The notes beneath the pieces were generated by a model that saw only the letters and a list, made by a program, of their open reading frames with translations, was not told the DNA's origin and searched no databases. Source: Sinorhizobium psoraleae (GTDB lineage Bacteria > Pseudomonadota > Alphaproteobacteria > Rhizobiales > Rhizobiaceae). From it: a DNA stretch of 64,000 nucleotides. A program made the translations under genes and the position numbers. Position 1 is the first letter of the stretch. Every line of letters starts with the position of its first letter. Where the stretch lies: positions 1,706,246 through 1,770,245 of the forward strand of contig NZ_JABEKV010000001.1 in the NCBI RefSeq assembly GCF_013283645.1. The letters run 5' to 3'. This document shows positions 1 through 8,351 of the stretch, one piece after another.

Positions 1-417
1 AAGGCTGCGGTGCGTGTCGAACCAGCCGGTCACGCAGGCCATCATCGGGGCAAAGATCGCCGCGGTCGCGCCACCGACAGCCAACCCGAAGACGAGTTGA
101 AACTCGATAAGGGAGGTCGCCTGGCTTGCCAGAGCCAGCGCTGCGGCCAAGACAGCCGAGCCGATCGACACGACCACGCGAGGCCCCCAGCGGTCCGACA
201 GAGTACCCCAGATCATGCTTGCCAGGGCCATGGCGACAAACCCGATGGTCATGGCACTGGATACGCCCGTGACCGACCATCCGGTATCCCGGGAGATGGG
301 CACGAGAAAAACCGGCAGTGAAAACATGGCGCCTATTGCGATGCAGCCCAACAGGCCACCGGCGGCAACAATCACCCAGCGATATGAACTTTGTGTCTGA
401 AACTCAGCGTGCGACAT
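1..417 (-). CDS. MFS transporter, N-terminal part (cut by window edge)
   Basis: The minus strand reads open from an ATG at 417 to the first base of the window, 139 codons without a stop, so the gene continues outside. The product is strongly hydrophobic, with helices near residues 13-35, 45-65, 75-95 and 98-118. The cytoplasmic loop after helix 2 carries GTLSDRWGPR, which matches the MFS loop 2-3 signature (G-x-L-x-D-R-x-G-x-R). A GAGGTAG ribosome site precedes the ATG. The arrangement resembles oxalate/formate-antiporter-type MFS carriers, but the substrate cannot be told from this half. Confidence 0.85.
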   Translation of the reverse strand, partial: MSHAEFQTQSSYRWVIVAAGGLLGCIAIGAMFSLPVFLVPISRDTGWSVTGVSSAMTIGFVAMALASMIWGTLSDRWGPRVVVSIGSAVLAAALALASQATSLIEFQLVFGLAVGGATAAIFAPMMACVTGWFDTHRSL

Positions 418-508
418 GAGACTACCTCGTGGCAAAATTGGCGGCGACGTTCCTCCAAGACGAACGAGCCGCGTGCAAAACGACACGCCTGCCGAAAAAT
501 CTTGCACG

Positions 509-560
509 ACAGCGCCGCGCGGCTTTTGAGACGCGCAGAAATCGCTGTGGCACTTTGAAA
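509..560 (+). repeat. Type M mosaic palindromic element, left half
   Basis: Type M is the commonest repeat in this window. Its left half is a palindrome (CAGCGCCGCGCGTC ... GACGCGCAAAGGTCGCTG) followed by TAGCACTTTGAATTGCTGCATG; its right half is a second palindrome that ends in CATGCAGTA. This copy keeps only the left half (AGCGCCGCGCGGC ... ACGCGC ... CACTTTGAAA). The rest of 418-655 contains no convincing gene. Confidence 0.75.
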
Positions 561-655
561 GGGACTGCGGCTTTCACCATGGCCGCGGCTTGCCGCGACC
601 GGGGATCGTTATCTGCGCCCGGAGCGGGTGCGGGCTCGGGGCGGATCGCCAAACC

Positions 656-1288
656 CTACCTCGGGCGACGGACGGCTCTCACCTTGCCGGCGCTTCCGCC
701 GCCGCAGAAGAAGCGGTCGCCGCCATCGGACTCGAGCCCAGACACGCCCATGCCAGGCGGCATATCGACCCTCTCCAGGATGTCTCCCGTTTCGGGGTCG
801 ATGCGCCTGACATCGCTCTCGTCGCCTTCCCAGGTGCCGTGCCAGAGTTCGCCGTCGATCCAGGTGACGCCGGTGACGACGCGGTTGGACTCGATGGTGC
901 GGAGGACCTTGCCCGTTTCGGGATCGACCTGATGGATCTTGCGGTCTCGGTACTGGCCGACCCAGAGCGTGCCTTCGGCCCAGGCGAGGCCCGAGTCGCC
1001 GCCGTTGCCGGGCGCAGGGATGGTGGCGAGCACGCGGCCGGTCTTCGGGTCGATCTTCTGGATGCGATCCTCGGCGATCTGGAACAGGTGCCGCCCGTCG
1101 AAGGCCGTTCCCGCATGCGCGGCGACGTCGATCGAGCGCGTGAGTTCCCCGTTCGCCGGATCGAAGGCGTTCAACTTGTCTCCGGATGCAAACCAAACCC
1201 GGCTGCCGTCGAAGGTGACGCCATGCACGTTGTCGGCTCCGGGGAAGGGGCCGTATTCACAGAGAATTTCGGCGGCAGATCGTTTCAT
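656..1288 (-). CDS. Beta-propeller (YVTN/Vgb-like) protein
   Basis: 210 residues. The protein is built of repeated blades of the form (V/I)DPxTG(K/R/D)(V/I)L, seen as IDPKTGRVL, VDPETGKVL and IDPETGDIL, each preceded by W/L-W-(V/H)G(T/Q) strands. This is typical of small glutaminyl-cyclotransferase-like or PQQ/YVTN propellers. No signal peptide is visible, so it is probably cytoplasmic. The ATG at 1288 is preferred over an in-frame ATG 39 bp upstream because AGGAGGAAAAGC lies directly before it. The length fits a single partial propeller. No catalytic residues can be assigned and the ligand is unknown. Confidence 0.8.
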   Translation of the reverse strand: MKRSAAEILCEYGPFPGADNVHGVTFDGSRVWFASGDKLNAFDPANGELTRSIDVAAHAGTAFDGRHLFQIAEDRIQKIDPKTGRVLATIPAPGNGGDSGLAWAEGTLWVGQYRDRKIHQVDPETGKVLRTIESNRVVTGVTWIDGELWHGTWEGDESDVRRIDPETGDILERVDMPPGMGVSGLESDGGDRFFCGGGSAGKVRAVRRPR

Positions 1289-1392
1289 GCTTTTCCTCCT
1301 GAGACATGATTTTCTGCAGCGCGGCACAAAGCTCGCCGCAGCATCTGGCTTGCTGCAATGCGCCTATCGATCGGCAGACCAGCACCGCATTC

Positions 1393-1764
1393 TTATTCCA
1401 CGATTTTCCAATAGGAGTCCTTGCGGATCACCTTACCGTTGCGAAACGTGTAGAAGTCACAACCCCGGACCTCCGTTCTCATCCCGTCGCGGGTCGTGCC
1501 CGTGAGGGTCCATTTCGAGATGCCGGTGTCGGTAGCCGAGTCCACAAAATGCTCATCGTTGCCGTAGTGGACATCGGGCAGGCCTTCAAAGCGTGTTGCC
1601 AGCGCTTCACGTACGTTCTCCTTGCCCTCGAAGCGAGAGCCCCAGGGCTTGCTTCCCCTCGGCATCTCCAGGACGCAATCGTCAGAAAAGCACGCCATGA
1701 TGCGATCGAGATCGTGCGCATTGAAGGCCTCGCATAGCTCCTCCAGTGTTGATCGAATGTCCAT
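1393..1764 (-). CDS. SnoaL-like / NTF2-fold protein
   Basis: 123 residues covering one complete SnoaL-like domain: an N-terminal helix with F-N-A-H-D-L-D-R-I, a strand ending CVLEMPRG, the W/G-rich turn before the FEGKENVREAL helix, and a C-terminal strand FRNGKVIRKDSYWK. The fold (cone-shaped barrel) is shared by polyketide cyclases, limonene-epoxide hydrolases and many uncharacterised bacterial proteins, so no reaction can be assigned. It is a single gene in the same direction as the propeller gene, with a 100-bp gap between them. Confidence 0.85.
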   Translation of the reverse strand: MDIRSTLEELCEAFNAHDLDRIMACFSDDCVLEMPRGSKPWGSRFEGKENVREALATRFEGLPDVHYGNDEHFVDSATDTGISKWTLTGTTRDGMRTEVRGCDFYTFRNGKVIRKDSYWKIVE

Positions 1765-1884
1765 CGCCCCAGCCTCCGTCCGGTCGGTCGATCTTGAACA
1801 TGCAGCACCGTCGCAGCGCGCCAGCCGCGCTGCGAACTATCTGCCTTTATCCAGGTCGCATCAATCCGGTTGTGATCCTGAACC

Positions 1885-3105
1885 CTAGTCGCTCGGCAGC
1901 GGGCCGGGGAGTAACAAGATTGTCGGGAAACCGGTGAGCGGCGGGGTCATCCAGCGGCGCGCCGGTCCGCGGCCGAAGGATTGCACCTTGCCGGCCTCCG
2001 CAAGCTGTTCGAGCGCCCGCTGCACTGTGCGGGGGCTCGCGCCGAGTGCGATCGCCAGCGCCGAGCTCGACCAGGATTCGCCGTCGGCAAGGAAGGCGAG
2101 CACCGCGGCGTGCCGTTCCTCGACGGGCGGCGCAAGCACCACGACTTCGCCTGCGCGGCGCGGCACCAGCGCAAAGCCATTCTTTGTCGCGCTCACGTCC
2201 GCCAGCGCCCGAAGCTCCGCGCGGAGCCGTCCGATCTCCACCCTGAGCCGCGCGCGATGCGATTCATCGGCGTGTTTCGCCCGGAAGGCGCGGGAAAGGA
2301 GCGTGCTCCTCGATACGTCTCCCGGCCAGGCTTCGGCGAGCGCCCGCGCCAGCGCGAACAGGATCGGGCGGGTCGCGAGCGAGACCACCTGTCTCTCGTC
2401 GCGCACGACATTGCGGCAGGCGTCGACGACAAGTGCGCCGGACGCGAAGAGCGCCTCGACCTCCTCGAGCAGGAGCGTGCGTTCCTCGCCACGCGCGATC
2501 AGCCGCGCCGCCGGCGTCTTGAGCACGAGCGCTGCGTTTTCGACCTCCGCCGTCAGCGCCGGGATATCCGCCTTGCGCGCGGCCTCGGCGGCGCGGCTGA
2601 GCGCGGCATGCGCCGTCTTCGTCTGCAAGCGCCGAGCGGCGATGCCAGCGACCGCGAGTTCATGGGCGGCGCGCGCGGCCGGTGGAAGCGGCGAGGGATC
2701 GAGAGCGGAGAGCATGCGCTCGGCCTCGTCGAGGCGGCCGATCAAAAGCAGGCGGCGCACTTCAACGTTTCGTGCATGCGCGGCGTTCACGCGGTCGCCA
2801 TGTGCTTCGAGCGTCGCGCGCGCTGCGTCGAGCGCCTTCGCGGGCCAGCTGAGATCGCGCGAGACGAGGGCGATCTCGGCCTCGGCGACGACGCATCGTG
2901 CGCGCGCCACCGCCTCTCTGCGGCCGAAGGCGCGCGCGGCACTTTTCAGCAGCGCCTTAGCGCGCACGAGATCGCCGAGCTGCGCCATGGCAATGCCCCG
3001 GAGCGCGAGCGCAGGCGCGTCGTCACGGAGCGCAACCCGCTTCAATGCGCCGAGGGGATCACCCGCCGCGAGTGCATGCGCCGCGGCGGTGATCAGCGAG
3101 TCCAT
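1885..3105 (-). CDS. Helix-turn-helix regulator with TPR-like N-terminal region
   Basis: 406 residues from the ATG at 3105; the frame stays open a further 54 codons upstream, but that part runs through the divergent promoter and looks non-coding. Residues 1-240 are alanine-rich paired helices resembling TPR/SEL repeats. The C-terminal part (about 340-390) holds a winged helix-turn-helix, SSSALAIALGASPRTVQRAL, followed by a wing with GRGPARRW. A conserved segment around VVDACRNVVRDERQVVSLATRPILF suggests a bacterial transcriptional-activator-like core. It is divergent from the DUF899 gene at 3219 and probably controls it (inference from layout). Confidence 0.7.
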   Translation of the reverse strand: MDSLITAAAHALAAGDPLGALKRVALRDDAPALALRGIAMAQLGDLVRAKALLKSAARAFGRREAVARARCVVAEAEIALVSRDLSWPAKALDAARATLEAHGDRVNAAHARNVEVRRLLLIGRLDEAERMLSALDPSPLPPAARAAHELAVAGIAARRLQTKTAHAALSRAAEAARKADIPALTAEVENAALVLKTPAARLIARGEERTLLLEEVEALFASGALVVDACRNVVRDERQVVSLATRPILFALARALAEAWPGDVSRSTLLSRAFRAKHADESHRARLRVEIGRLRAELRALADVSATKNGFALVPRRAGEVVVLAPPVEERHAAVLAFLADGESWSSSALAIALGASPRTVQRALEQLAEAGKVQSFGRGPARRWMTPPLTGFPTILLLPGPLPSD

Positions 3106-3218
3106 CGGAATCCCGTCACACTTGTCACTCTCACCATTCGATACCCGGTCGTAATCTATCTCCCGACCAACAAGCAACACGTCGCACCGAAAACGGGACG
3201 GCGCCAGACAGGAGAAGA
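3106..3218. promoter_or_regulatory. Divergent control region, HTH regulator / DUF899
   Basis: This 113-bp spacer separates two head-to-head genes. It contains GTCACACTTGTCAC (3115-3128), a direct repeat of GTCAC nine bases apart, and an AGGAG ribosome site just before the ATG at 3219. No strong -35/-10 pair stands out. The repeat is a candidate operator only. Confidence 0.35.
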
Positions 3219-4013
3219 ATGATGACGGAACATCTGACCGGGACGCGCGACGAGTGGCTTGCGGCACGGCTCGATCTGCTCGAGGACGAGAAGGAGCTGA
3301 CGCGGCGCAGCGACGCGTTGGCGCTCAGGCGCCAGGCGCTGCCCTGGGTCCGGATCGACAAGGACTACCGGTTCGAGACCGAGGAAGGAAGCGCATCGCT
3401 CAAAGACCTCTTCGGAGGCCGCTCGCAGCTTCTCGTCTACCATTTCATGTTCGGCCCCGACTACACGGCCGGTTGCCCGTCCTGCTCTTCGATCGCGGAT
3501 GGGTTCAACGGCATCGTCGTCCATCTTCAGAACCACGATGTCGCCTTCTCGGCGATCTCGCGAGCGCCGCTCGCAAAGCTGCAGGCATTCAAGCGGCGGA
3601 TGGGGTGGAGCTTTCCCTGGGCCTCTTCGAACGACGGCGACTTCAACCGAGACTTCAGCGTCTGGTTCACCGAGGAAGAGCAGCGCAAGGGCGGCATAGA
3701 ATACAACTTCCGCCGCGAGCCGCCGGCGCCGGAGCCGCTTGCCGGAAAGACCGTTCAGGAATGGCGCGGCGACGAGGGACCGGTCGCCCAAATCGCGGCA
3801 ATGACCGGCACCGACGTTCCCACCTATACGCGTGACCGGCCGGGCGTGAGTGCCTTCGTGCTCGACGAAGGCGTCGTCTATCATACCTATTCCAGCTATG
3901 CGCGCGGACTGGACGGCCTATGGGGCATGTACCAATGGCTCGACCGTGCGCCTTTCGGGCGCAACGAGCACGGTGTCTGGTGGCGCCATCACGACGCCTA
4001 CGGGCGGAGCTGA
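3219..4013 (+). CDS. DUF899 family thioredoxin-fold protein
   Basis: 264 residues, full family length. The family signature YHFMFGPDYTAGCPSCSS is present with C86-P-S-C89 in the position of a thioredoxin-like active site. The later HTYSSYARG and GLWGMYQWLDRAPFGR blocks are also characteristic of DUF899. Function in this family is not established; a peroxiredoxin-like or cofactor-binding role is a guess from the fold. An ATG at 3222 is also possible, but the AGGAG at 3209-3213 is best spaced for 3219. It is followed 6 bp later by a small membrane protein gene, so the two probably form an operon. Confidence 0.9.
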   Translation: MMTEHLTGTRDEWLAARLDLLEDEKELTRRSDALALRRQALPWVRIDKDYRFETEEGSASLKDLFGGRSQLLVYHFMFGPDYTAGCPSCSSIADGFNGIVVHLQNHDVAFSAISRAPLAKLQAFKRRMGWSFPWASSNDGDFNRDFSVWFTEEEQRKGGIEYNFRREPPAPEPLAGKTVQEWRGDEGPVAQIAAMTGTDVPTYTRDRPGVSAFVLDEGVVYHTYSSYARGLDGLWGMYQWLDRAPFGRNEHGVWWRHHDAYGRS

Positions 4014-4019
4014 CGCCCG

Positions 4020-4349
4020 ATGTTGCGCCCCTCGACCAGCCCGAAGAGGACGCCGGCCGCAGGCAGCGGATCGGCCGGCGTTCCAGGCGGTAGCACCGCC
4101 ACTTTCGGCGCCGCCGACTGGCTGTCCTTCGCGGCCGCGCCGACCTTCGCAACCATGGCGCTGCTGACCGGCGTTCTTGGCCCGGAGGATATGCTCTGCT
4201 CGTCCGCGCCGGATGCGTCGCCCTTGACCGGAATGGTGCCGATGTACCTGCTGATGAGCGTCTTTCATCTGGCGCCCTGGCTGAGGCTGGTCTCCAAAGC
4301 GCGGCGCCCCGGTCCCGCAATGTCTGCAAATAGAAAAGCAGGAGGCTGA
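4020..4349 (+). CDS. Small membrane protein linked to DUF899 gene
   Basis: 109 residues. After a Pro/Gly/Ser-rich start, two hydrophobic segments are seen (about 32-52 and 68-85), the first beginning ADWLSFAAAPTFATMALLTG and the second containing MVPMYLLMSVFHLAPW. The gene starts 6 bp after the DUF899 stop, which supports co-transcription. I recognise the sequence type from rhizobial genomes but know no function for it. A start further in, just before the first helix, would also be possible. Confidence 0.65.
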   Translation: MLRPSTSPKRTPAAGSGSAGVPGGSTATFGAADWLSFAAAPTFATMALLTGVLGPEDMLCSSAPDASPLTGMVPMYLLMSVFHLAPWLRLVSKARRPGPAMSANRKAGG

Positions 4350-4402
4350 ACATCAGCACCAGGGCGTTTCGCATGCGGAATGGCTGAAGACGCCACCAGA
4401 CT

Positions 4403-4592
4403 CCGTCATTCCTGTGCTTGTCACAGGATTCCAGCAGCGTCCAAGTCCTTGGGCGCGGGAGACTCCATCGGACCGGCAGCACGAGCGGTCTGGTATAGCC
4501 CGGCACCTCCTCCGCCGCGTCTCAACAGTGGAAACGTCATTCACGGGCCGACGCGCCGTGGCTGGATACCTGTGACAGGCACAGGGATGAGG
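4403..4592. repeat. Type R RIME-like element
   Basis: Type R is a pair of terminal palindromes: TCATTCCTGTGCTTGTCACAGG ATTCCAGC on the left and GCTGGAT(A/T)CCTGTGACA(A/G)GCACAGG(A/G)ATGAGG on the right, facing each other, with GC-rich palindromes (GGCGCGTCCGCGCC types) between. This 190-bp copy has both ends. It lies in the 286-bp gap between the DUF899-linked gene and the cyclase 3' end; nothing else is seen in that gap. Confidence 0.8.
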
Positions 4593-4635
4593 GCGTGCCT
4601 GTTGGCTACCGTGTTCCCCTTAAATCGCCTGGTGT

Positions 4636-6849
4636 TCACCGCTCCAGCGAGAAGAACTTCAGCGCCTGCGGGGTGACGTGGATGTAGTCCTTGTCGGTCT
4701 GCTCGCCCGTGGTGTTGCGATAGACATAGCCGCAGACCATGCGGTCGAGGAAATAGCCGCCGATCTTTTCGCAGAGCTGGTCGTCCCGGATTTCCGCCAT
4801 GCCGGTGATGCTGGTGTTGGCGGTGCGATAGGCAGTGTTGCCGGCCGTGTCGAAGGCCTGGAGGAATTCGGTGCCGTTCTTGTGTTTGCCGATCCAGGTC
4901 TTGTCATCGATGAGGCCGGCGAGATCCGCCTCGGAGAGGCGGTCGGCCGCCGCCCCGGCAAAGCCGAAGGGCCACTCCGGCACGCCCGCCGCTTTCAGAC
5001 CGGCGAGGTGGTAGGCCAGATCCTCCTTGCCCCAATAATCATAGAGATAGCTGTAGTAGGTGAAATTGGCCTCCGGAAAGAGCGCCTTCAGCTTTCCGAC
5101 CTCCGCGGCCGCGCGCGCCGCGTCGCCACGACGGGCATAGGCGGCGGCGAGATATTCGCGGGCGGGTTCGGCGTCGGGCAGCGCGTCGCGCGCCGCTTCG
5201 ATCAGGGGGATGGCGCGGTCGTTGTCGCGGGCGGTGTAGAAGACGATGCCGGCGAGCAGCTGGAAGCTCGGCGGCGGCGAGGGGTCGAGCCGCAACGCGC
5301 GCTGCATTTCCGCGATCGCCTCCTGATGGCTGCCGGTATGCGCCAGGATCAGCGCCAGGTGGCCGTAGGCCTCCGCGTCGCTCGGCTGGGCGGCGACGGC
5401 GCGATGGGCGGAATCGAGCGCTTCAGTGTCACGGCCGTCGACGAGCTGCAAAAGCGCGAGCACAGTGTGGGCGCGGGCATTGTTGGGGTCGATCTTCAGC
5501 GCCTCGCCGGCGGCGTCGTAGGCGATCTTGCGGGCGACGGCGGCGGACCAGAGGAAGTTGTAATCGTTGCGCCAGACATCGACCGCGACCCGGGCGATGC
5601 CGGCATGGGCGTCGGCGAAACGCGGGTCGAGATCGATCGCCTTCTGGTAGAAGGAGAGGGTGCGGCGATAGGTGTTGACGTCGCTATAGATCAGGCCCTC
5701 CTGCTCGGCCCGGAGATAATTGTCGTAGGCCTCCAGATTGTCGGTCGGTATGCGGGAGAGCCGGTCCTGCTCGCTCTGGCTGAGTTTGACCTCGAGGGCC
5801 GACGTGATCTTGCCGATGACATCGTCCTGGACGGCGAAGAGATCCCTGTACTGGCGGTCGTAGCGCTCGGCCCAGAGGGAGTGGCCAGTCATCGCGTCGA
5901 TCAGCTTGACATTGATGCGCAGCCGCGAATCCGCGCGCTGCAGCGAGCCTTCGAGCACGTAATGGACGCCGAGTTCGGAGGCGACGTCCTGGGCCGTGGC
6001 CTCGGAGCTGCGCATGGCGAGGACGGAGTGGCGGGCGATGACGAAGAGGCCGGAAACCTTCGAGAGCTCGGTGATGAGATCGTCGGTCAGGCCCCGCGCC
6101 AGATGGTCCTGCGTCTGGTCGCCGCTGACATTGATGAAGGGCAGCACGGCGACGGAGGGCTTGTCCGGCAGGGGATAGGCGATGCGCCGGGGAGGCGGCT
6201 CCGGCCAGACAAGCGTCCAGGGCTGCCACCAGAGCACGGCTCCGGCCAGTATCGCCGCAACGGCCGCGGCGACCGCTGCGGCGAGCCCGGTGCCGCGGGT
6301 CCTGGGTGCGGCGACAGTCTTGCCGGCCGCTGCCGGATCGAGCACGACGCGATAGACGCGCACCGGCTCGGGAATGTTCTTCACCTTCTGCTCGCCGAGC
6401 GAGACGAAGCCGACGGCAAGCTTCGTCCTCAACTGGTCATAGGCAGAGCCGGAAATCGCGATGCCGCCCGGTTCCGCGAGCGCCTCCAGCCGGGCAGCGA
6501 TGTTGACGCCGTCGCCGTGGATATCGTCGCCCTCGACGATGACGTCACCCAGGTTGATGCCGATGCGGAATTCGAACCGTTGCTCGCGCGATGCGTCGGC
6601 ATTGCGCCGAGCCTTCTCCCGCTGCACGCCCACCGCGCAGCGAAGCGCATCGACGACGCTATGGAACTCGACGAGCAGGCCGTCGCCCATGGTCTTGACC
6701 AGGCGCCCATGATGCTCGGCGATCTGCGGCTCGAAGATCTCGGACAGATCCGTGTGGAAACGGATGCGCGTGTCCTCCTCGTCGATCCGGCTCAGACGGC
6801 TGTAACCGACGACGTCGGCAATGAGGATGGCTGCGAGATGGCGCTCCAT
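4636..6849 (-). CDS. Class III adenylate/guanylate cyclase with TolB-like and TPR domains
   Basis: 737 residues. The cyclase homology domain spans about 1-165 and has both metal-binding aspartates (D12 in IADVVGYSRL, D56 in KTMGDGLLVEF) and the transition-state pair N116/R120 in GDGVNIAARLEA, so it should be active. A single membrane segment follows at about 188-208. Then come a TolB/FlgO-like domain (231-370, from PSVAVLPFINVSGD to VQDDVIGKI), TPR helices (380-640) and a cysteine-containing C-terminal tail. The expected topology is an N-terminal catalytic domain in the cytoplasm and a periplasmic TPR part. One of four class III cyclases in the window. Confidence 0.92.
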   Translation of the reverse strand: MERHLAAILIADVVGYSRLSRIDEEDTRIRFHTDLSEIFEPQIAEHHGRLVKTMGDGLLVEFHSVVDALRCAVGVQREKARRNADASREQRFEFRIGINLGDVIVEGDDIHGDGVNIAARLEALAEPGGIAISGSAYDQLRTKLAVGFVSLGEQKVKNIPEPVRVYRVVLDPAAAGKTVAAPRTRGTGLAAAVAAAVAAILAGAVLWWQPWTLVWPEPPPRRIAYPLPDKPSVAVLPFINVSGDQTQDHLARGLTDDLITELSKVSGLFVIARHSVLAMRSSEATAQDVASELGVHYVLEGSLQRADSRLRINVKLIDAMTGHSLWAERYDRQYRDLFAVQDDVIGKITSALEVKLSQSEQDRLSRIPTDNLEAYDNYLRAEQEGLIYSDVNTYRRTLSFYQKAIDLDPRFADAHAGIARVAVDVWRNDYNFLWSAAVARKIAYDAAGEALKIDPNNARAHTVLALLQLVDGRDTEALDSAHRAVAAQPSDAEAYGHLALILAHTGSHQEAIAEMQRALRLDPSPPPSFQLLAGIVFYTARDNDRAIPLIEAARDALPDAEPAREYLAAAYARRGDAARAAAEVGKLKALFPEANFTYYSYLYDYWGKEDLAYHLAGLKAAGVPEWPFGFAGAAADRLSEADLAGLIDDKTWIGKHKNGTEFLQAFDTAGNTAYRTANTSITGMAEIRDDQLCEKIGGYFLDRMVCGYVYRNTTGEQTDKDYIHVTPQALKFFSLER

Positions 6850-6910
6850 GCCCGGTCTTCCATGCGCGGCTTTCCCGCAATGCGTGCGTATGCTCCGCCG
6901 ATTTCCTCGG

Positions 6911-6980
6911 CATGATAAATCATGCTGTAATTCAAAGTGTTACAGTGACCCCTGCGCGTCTGAAAACACGCGCATCGCTG
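6911..6980 (-). repeat. Type M element, reverse orientation, degenerate
   Basis: CATGCTGTAATTCAAAGTGTTACAG followed by GCGCGTCTGAAAACACGCGC is the left half of type M read backwards. It begins about 60 bp upstream of the cyclase start codon at 6849, so it probably lies in or near that gene's promoter region. Confidence 0.7.
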
Positions 6981-7135
6981 GTCAGAAGGGACGTGGGCTG
7001 GAAACGACTCCACATCTTGCGCGACAGCTTACAGCAGGTGCTTCTCCGATGCCATTAGAACGGCAGACCGCAAGCGGGAGGCGCCGCCGGCGGCATTCAT
7101 CCGTTGCTGCTGCGCCTGCATGTTTCCTTGAATCA

Positions 7136-7210
7136 GGGCCGATTTGAGAATTGAAACATGCAGCAATTCAAAGTGCTACAGCGGCTTTTTCGCGTCTGAA
7201 GAGACACGCG
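7136..7210 (-). repeat. Type M element overlapping a gene end
   Basis: AACATGCAGCAATTCAAAGTG, CTACAGCGG and CGCGTCTGAAGAGACACGCG form a reverse type M copy. It covers the last codons and the stop (7176-7178) of the iron-permease-family gene. The stretch 6981-7135 contains no recognisable gene. Confidence 0.75.
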
Positions 7211-7579
7211 GCTCTGTCGTGGCGGACTCTTCCGCTTCAACCTTGCCGTTGATGTCCGCGCGAACTTTTTTCAGTTCCTTGCCGTCGAGCTGGTCGATGC
7301 CTATGAAGCGGTTTTCGGCACCGCTGGTGAGGATCAGTTCGTCGAGCTTGGCCTGAAGCGCCTGACCGTCGCGGTTTTGCGAGTTCTGCAGAACGAAGAC
7401 CATCAGGAATGTCGTGATCGTCGTCGAGGTATTCACCGCGAGCTGCCAGTTCTGCGAAAAGTCGAATAGCGGCCCGCATAAGCCCCAGGCGACGATCGCC
7501 AGGAATGCGAGGGTGAACGTCACGGGCCGTCCGCGAGATCGGACACCTTGTTGGAAAATCGGGTGAAAATCGGTTCCAT
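7176..7579 (-). pseudogene. Low-affinity iron permease family gene, frameshifted
   Basis: The open frame 7176-7523 encodes about 115 residues typical of the low-affinity iron permease family (PF04120): two hydrophobic helices and the signature WQLAVNTSTTITTFLMVFV, then LQNSQNRD. The family normally has about 20 further N-terminal residues of the type xFTRFxxxVxxxAGRP; exactly these (MEPIFTRFSNKVSDLADGP) lie in another frame starting at ATG 7579, which has a good AAGGAGAG ribosome site. The two frames meet at GTGA (7520-7523). A one-base deletion in the CCC run would explain this; so would a sequencing error. If real, the downstream part could still be made from the overlapping GTG by translational coupling. 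Confidence 0.7.
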
Positions 7580-7605
7580 CGGATGCTCTCCTTCCGAAGG
7601 CCCCG

Positions 7606-7632
7606 AACGTTTCCTCGCGATCATTTGGTTCC
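7606..7632 (-). promoter_or_regulatory. Possible EcfG-type promoter (weak)
   Basis: Read on the minus strand, GGAAC and CGTT are separated by 18 bases upstream of ATG 7579. The usual EcfG/RpoE2 spacing is 16-17, so this is one base too long. It is listed because a better match lies 420 bp away in the opposite direction. Confidence 0.3.
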
Positions 7633-8044
7633 GGCGGCGGAAAACAGTCCGACCGACACGGCTTGACGTCCCAAACGCAAAAACAGAGCCCGCTCCACAG
7701 GAACGGACTCTGAGAGAAGTTCGCGACGAAATGCCTGCCAACTTATTGGCGCTCATCCATTATCAGAAACGCCGTACCCACCCAAAAAGCATTCGGGCCA
7801 ATCCGTTTAAAACCCCTCTCGCGTTCCTCGGGAATCGCCGCCATCCCAGCGAGTTCGAACTCCCAATCAGAGCTCACATGCAGGCAGCGAGCTCTGATCT
7901 AAAGGGACACTGAAATGAATTCTCTATATGAATTCTCACGGATTTGCATGCCCATATTTGCCAAATCCACCGCCCTGGTCCAGTAACTTTTAAGGGCGAT
8001 TTGTAACGAAATACGATTGTTTCCCGTGTGACGACGGTCGCTCC

Positions 8045-8070
8045 GGAACCGCCCGGAAATCCGAAACGTT
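8045..8070 (+). promoter_or_regulatory. EcfG/RpoE2-type general stress promoter
   Basis: GGAAC (8045-8049), 17 bases, CGTT (8067-8070). This equals the consensus of the alphaproteobacterial general stress sigma factor (RpoE2 in Sinorhizobium). The predicted transcript would start near 8077 and lead to the ATG at 8115. The stretch 7633-8044 shows no gene; longer frames there have atypical composition. Confidence 0.65.
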
Positions 8071-8114
8071 GTGACTGTAAAGCCGGTCCAATCGAAAACG
8101 GAAGGAGGGCGGAA

Positions 8115-8324
8115 ATGGCCCACCGCGACGCAAATCCGACGTATCACACCGAAAGGGTGAAAGGCGAGCTGAACGCGCTCATCGAGCACCTGCGCGAGGA
8201 CATTACCAAGGTCGACGATCCGCAGTTCAAGGCGATGTTCGAGACCTCGGCAGAGGTCCTCGGCGGGCTGGTGAAGGCCTTCACCCACTACGAACAAAAG
8301 AGCGAGGCGGCCTGGAAGCCGTGA
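8115..8324 (+). CDS. Small hypothetical protein, probable general-stress target
   Basis: 69 residues, acidic and helical, with the core LNALIEHLREDITKVDDPQF followed by a second amphipathic helix ending in FTHYEQKSEAAWKP. No membrane segment and no cysteines. The start at 8115 is chosen over an in-frame upstream GTG at 8028 because AAGGAGGG lies 8 bases before it and the upstream part would include the promoter. Many small proteins of unknown function are RpoE2 targets in rhizobia; the promoter above is the only functional hint. Confidence 0.75.
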   Translation: MAHRDANPTYHTERVKGELNALIEHLREDITKVDDPQFKAMFETSAEVLGGLVKAFTHYEQKSEAAWKP

Positions 8325-8351
8325 CGGTTGTCCTCAAGGCCGCGACGCAGT

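Noticed and set aside
4403..4592. Insertion sequence ends
   Set aside because: The palindromic ends resemble small IS termini, but no transposase is associated with any copy and the layout is that of RIME-like elements.
4678..6915. 745-codon open frame on the plus strand
   Set aside because: Antisense shadow of the cyclase gene, which has full motifs on the minus strand; no ribosome site and no domain.
7548..7913. 121-codon plus-strand frame
   Set aside because: Antisense to the 5' end of the iron-permease-family gene and to its control region; no domain resemblance.
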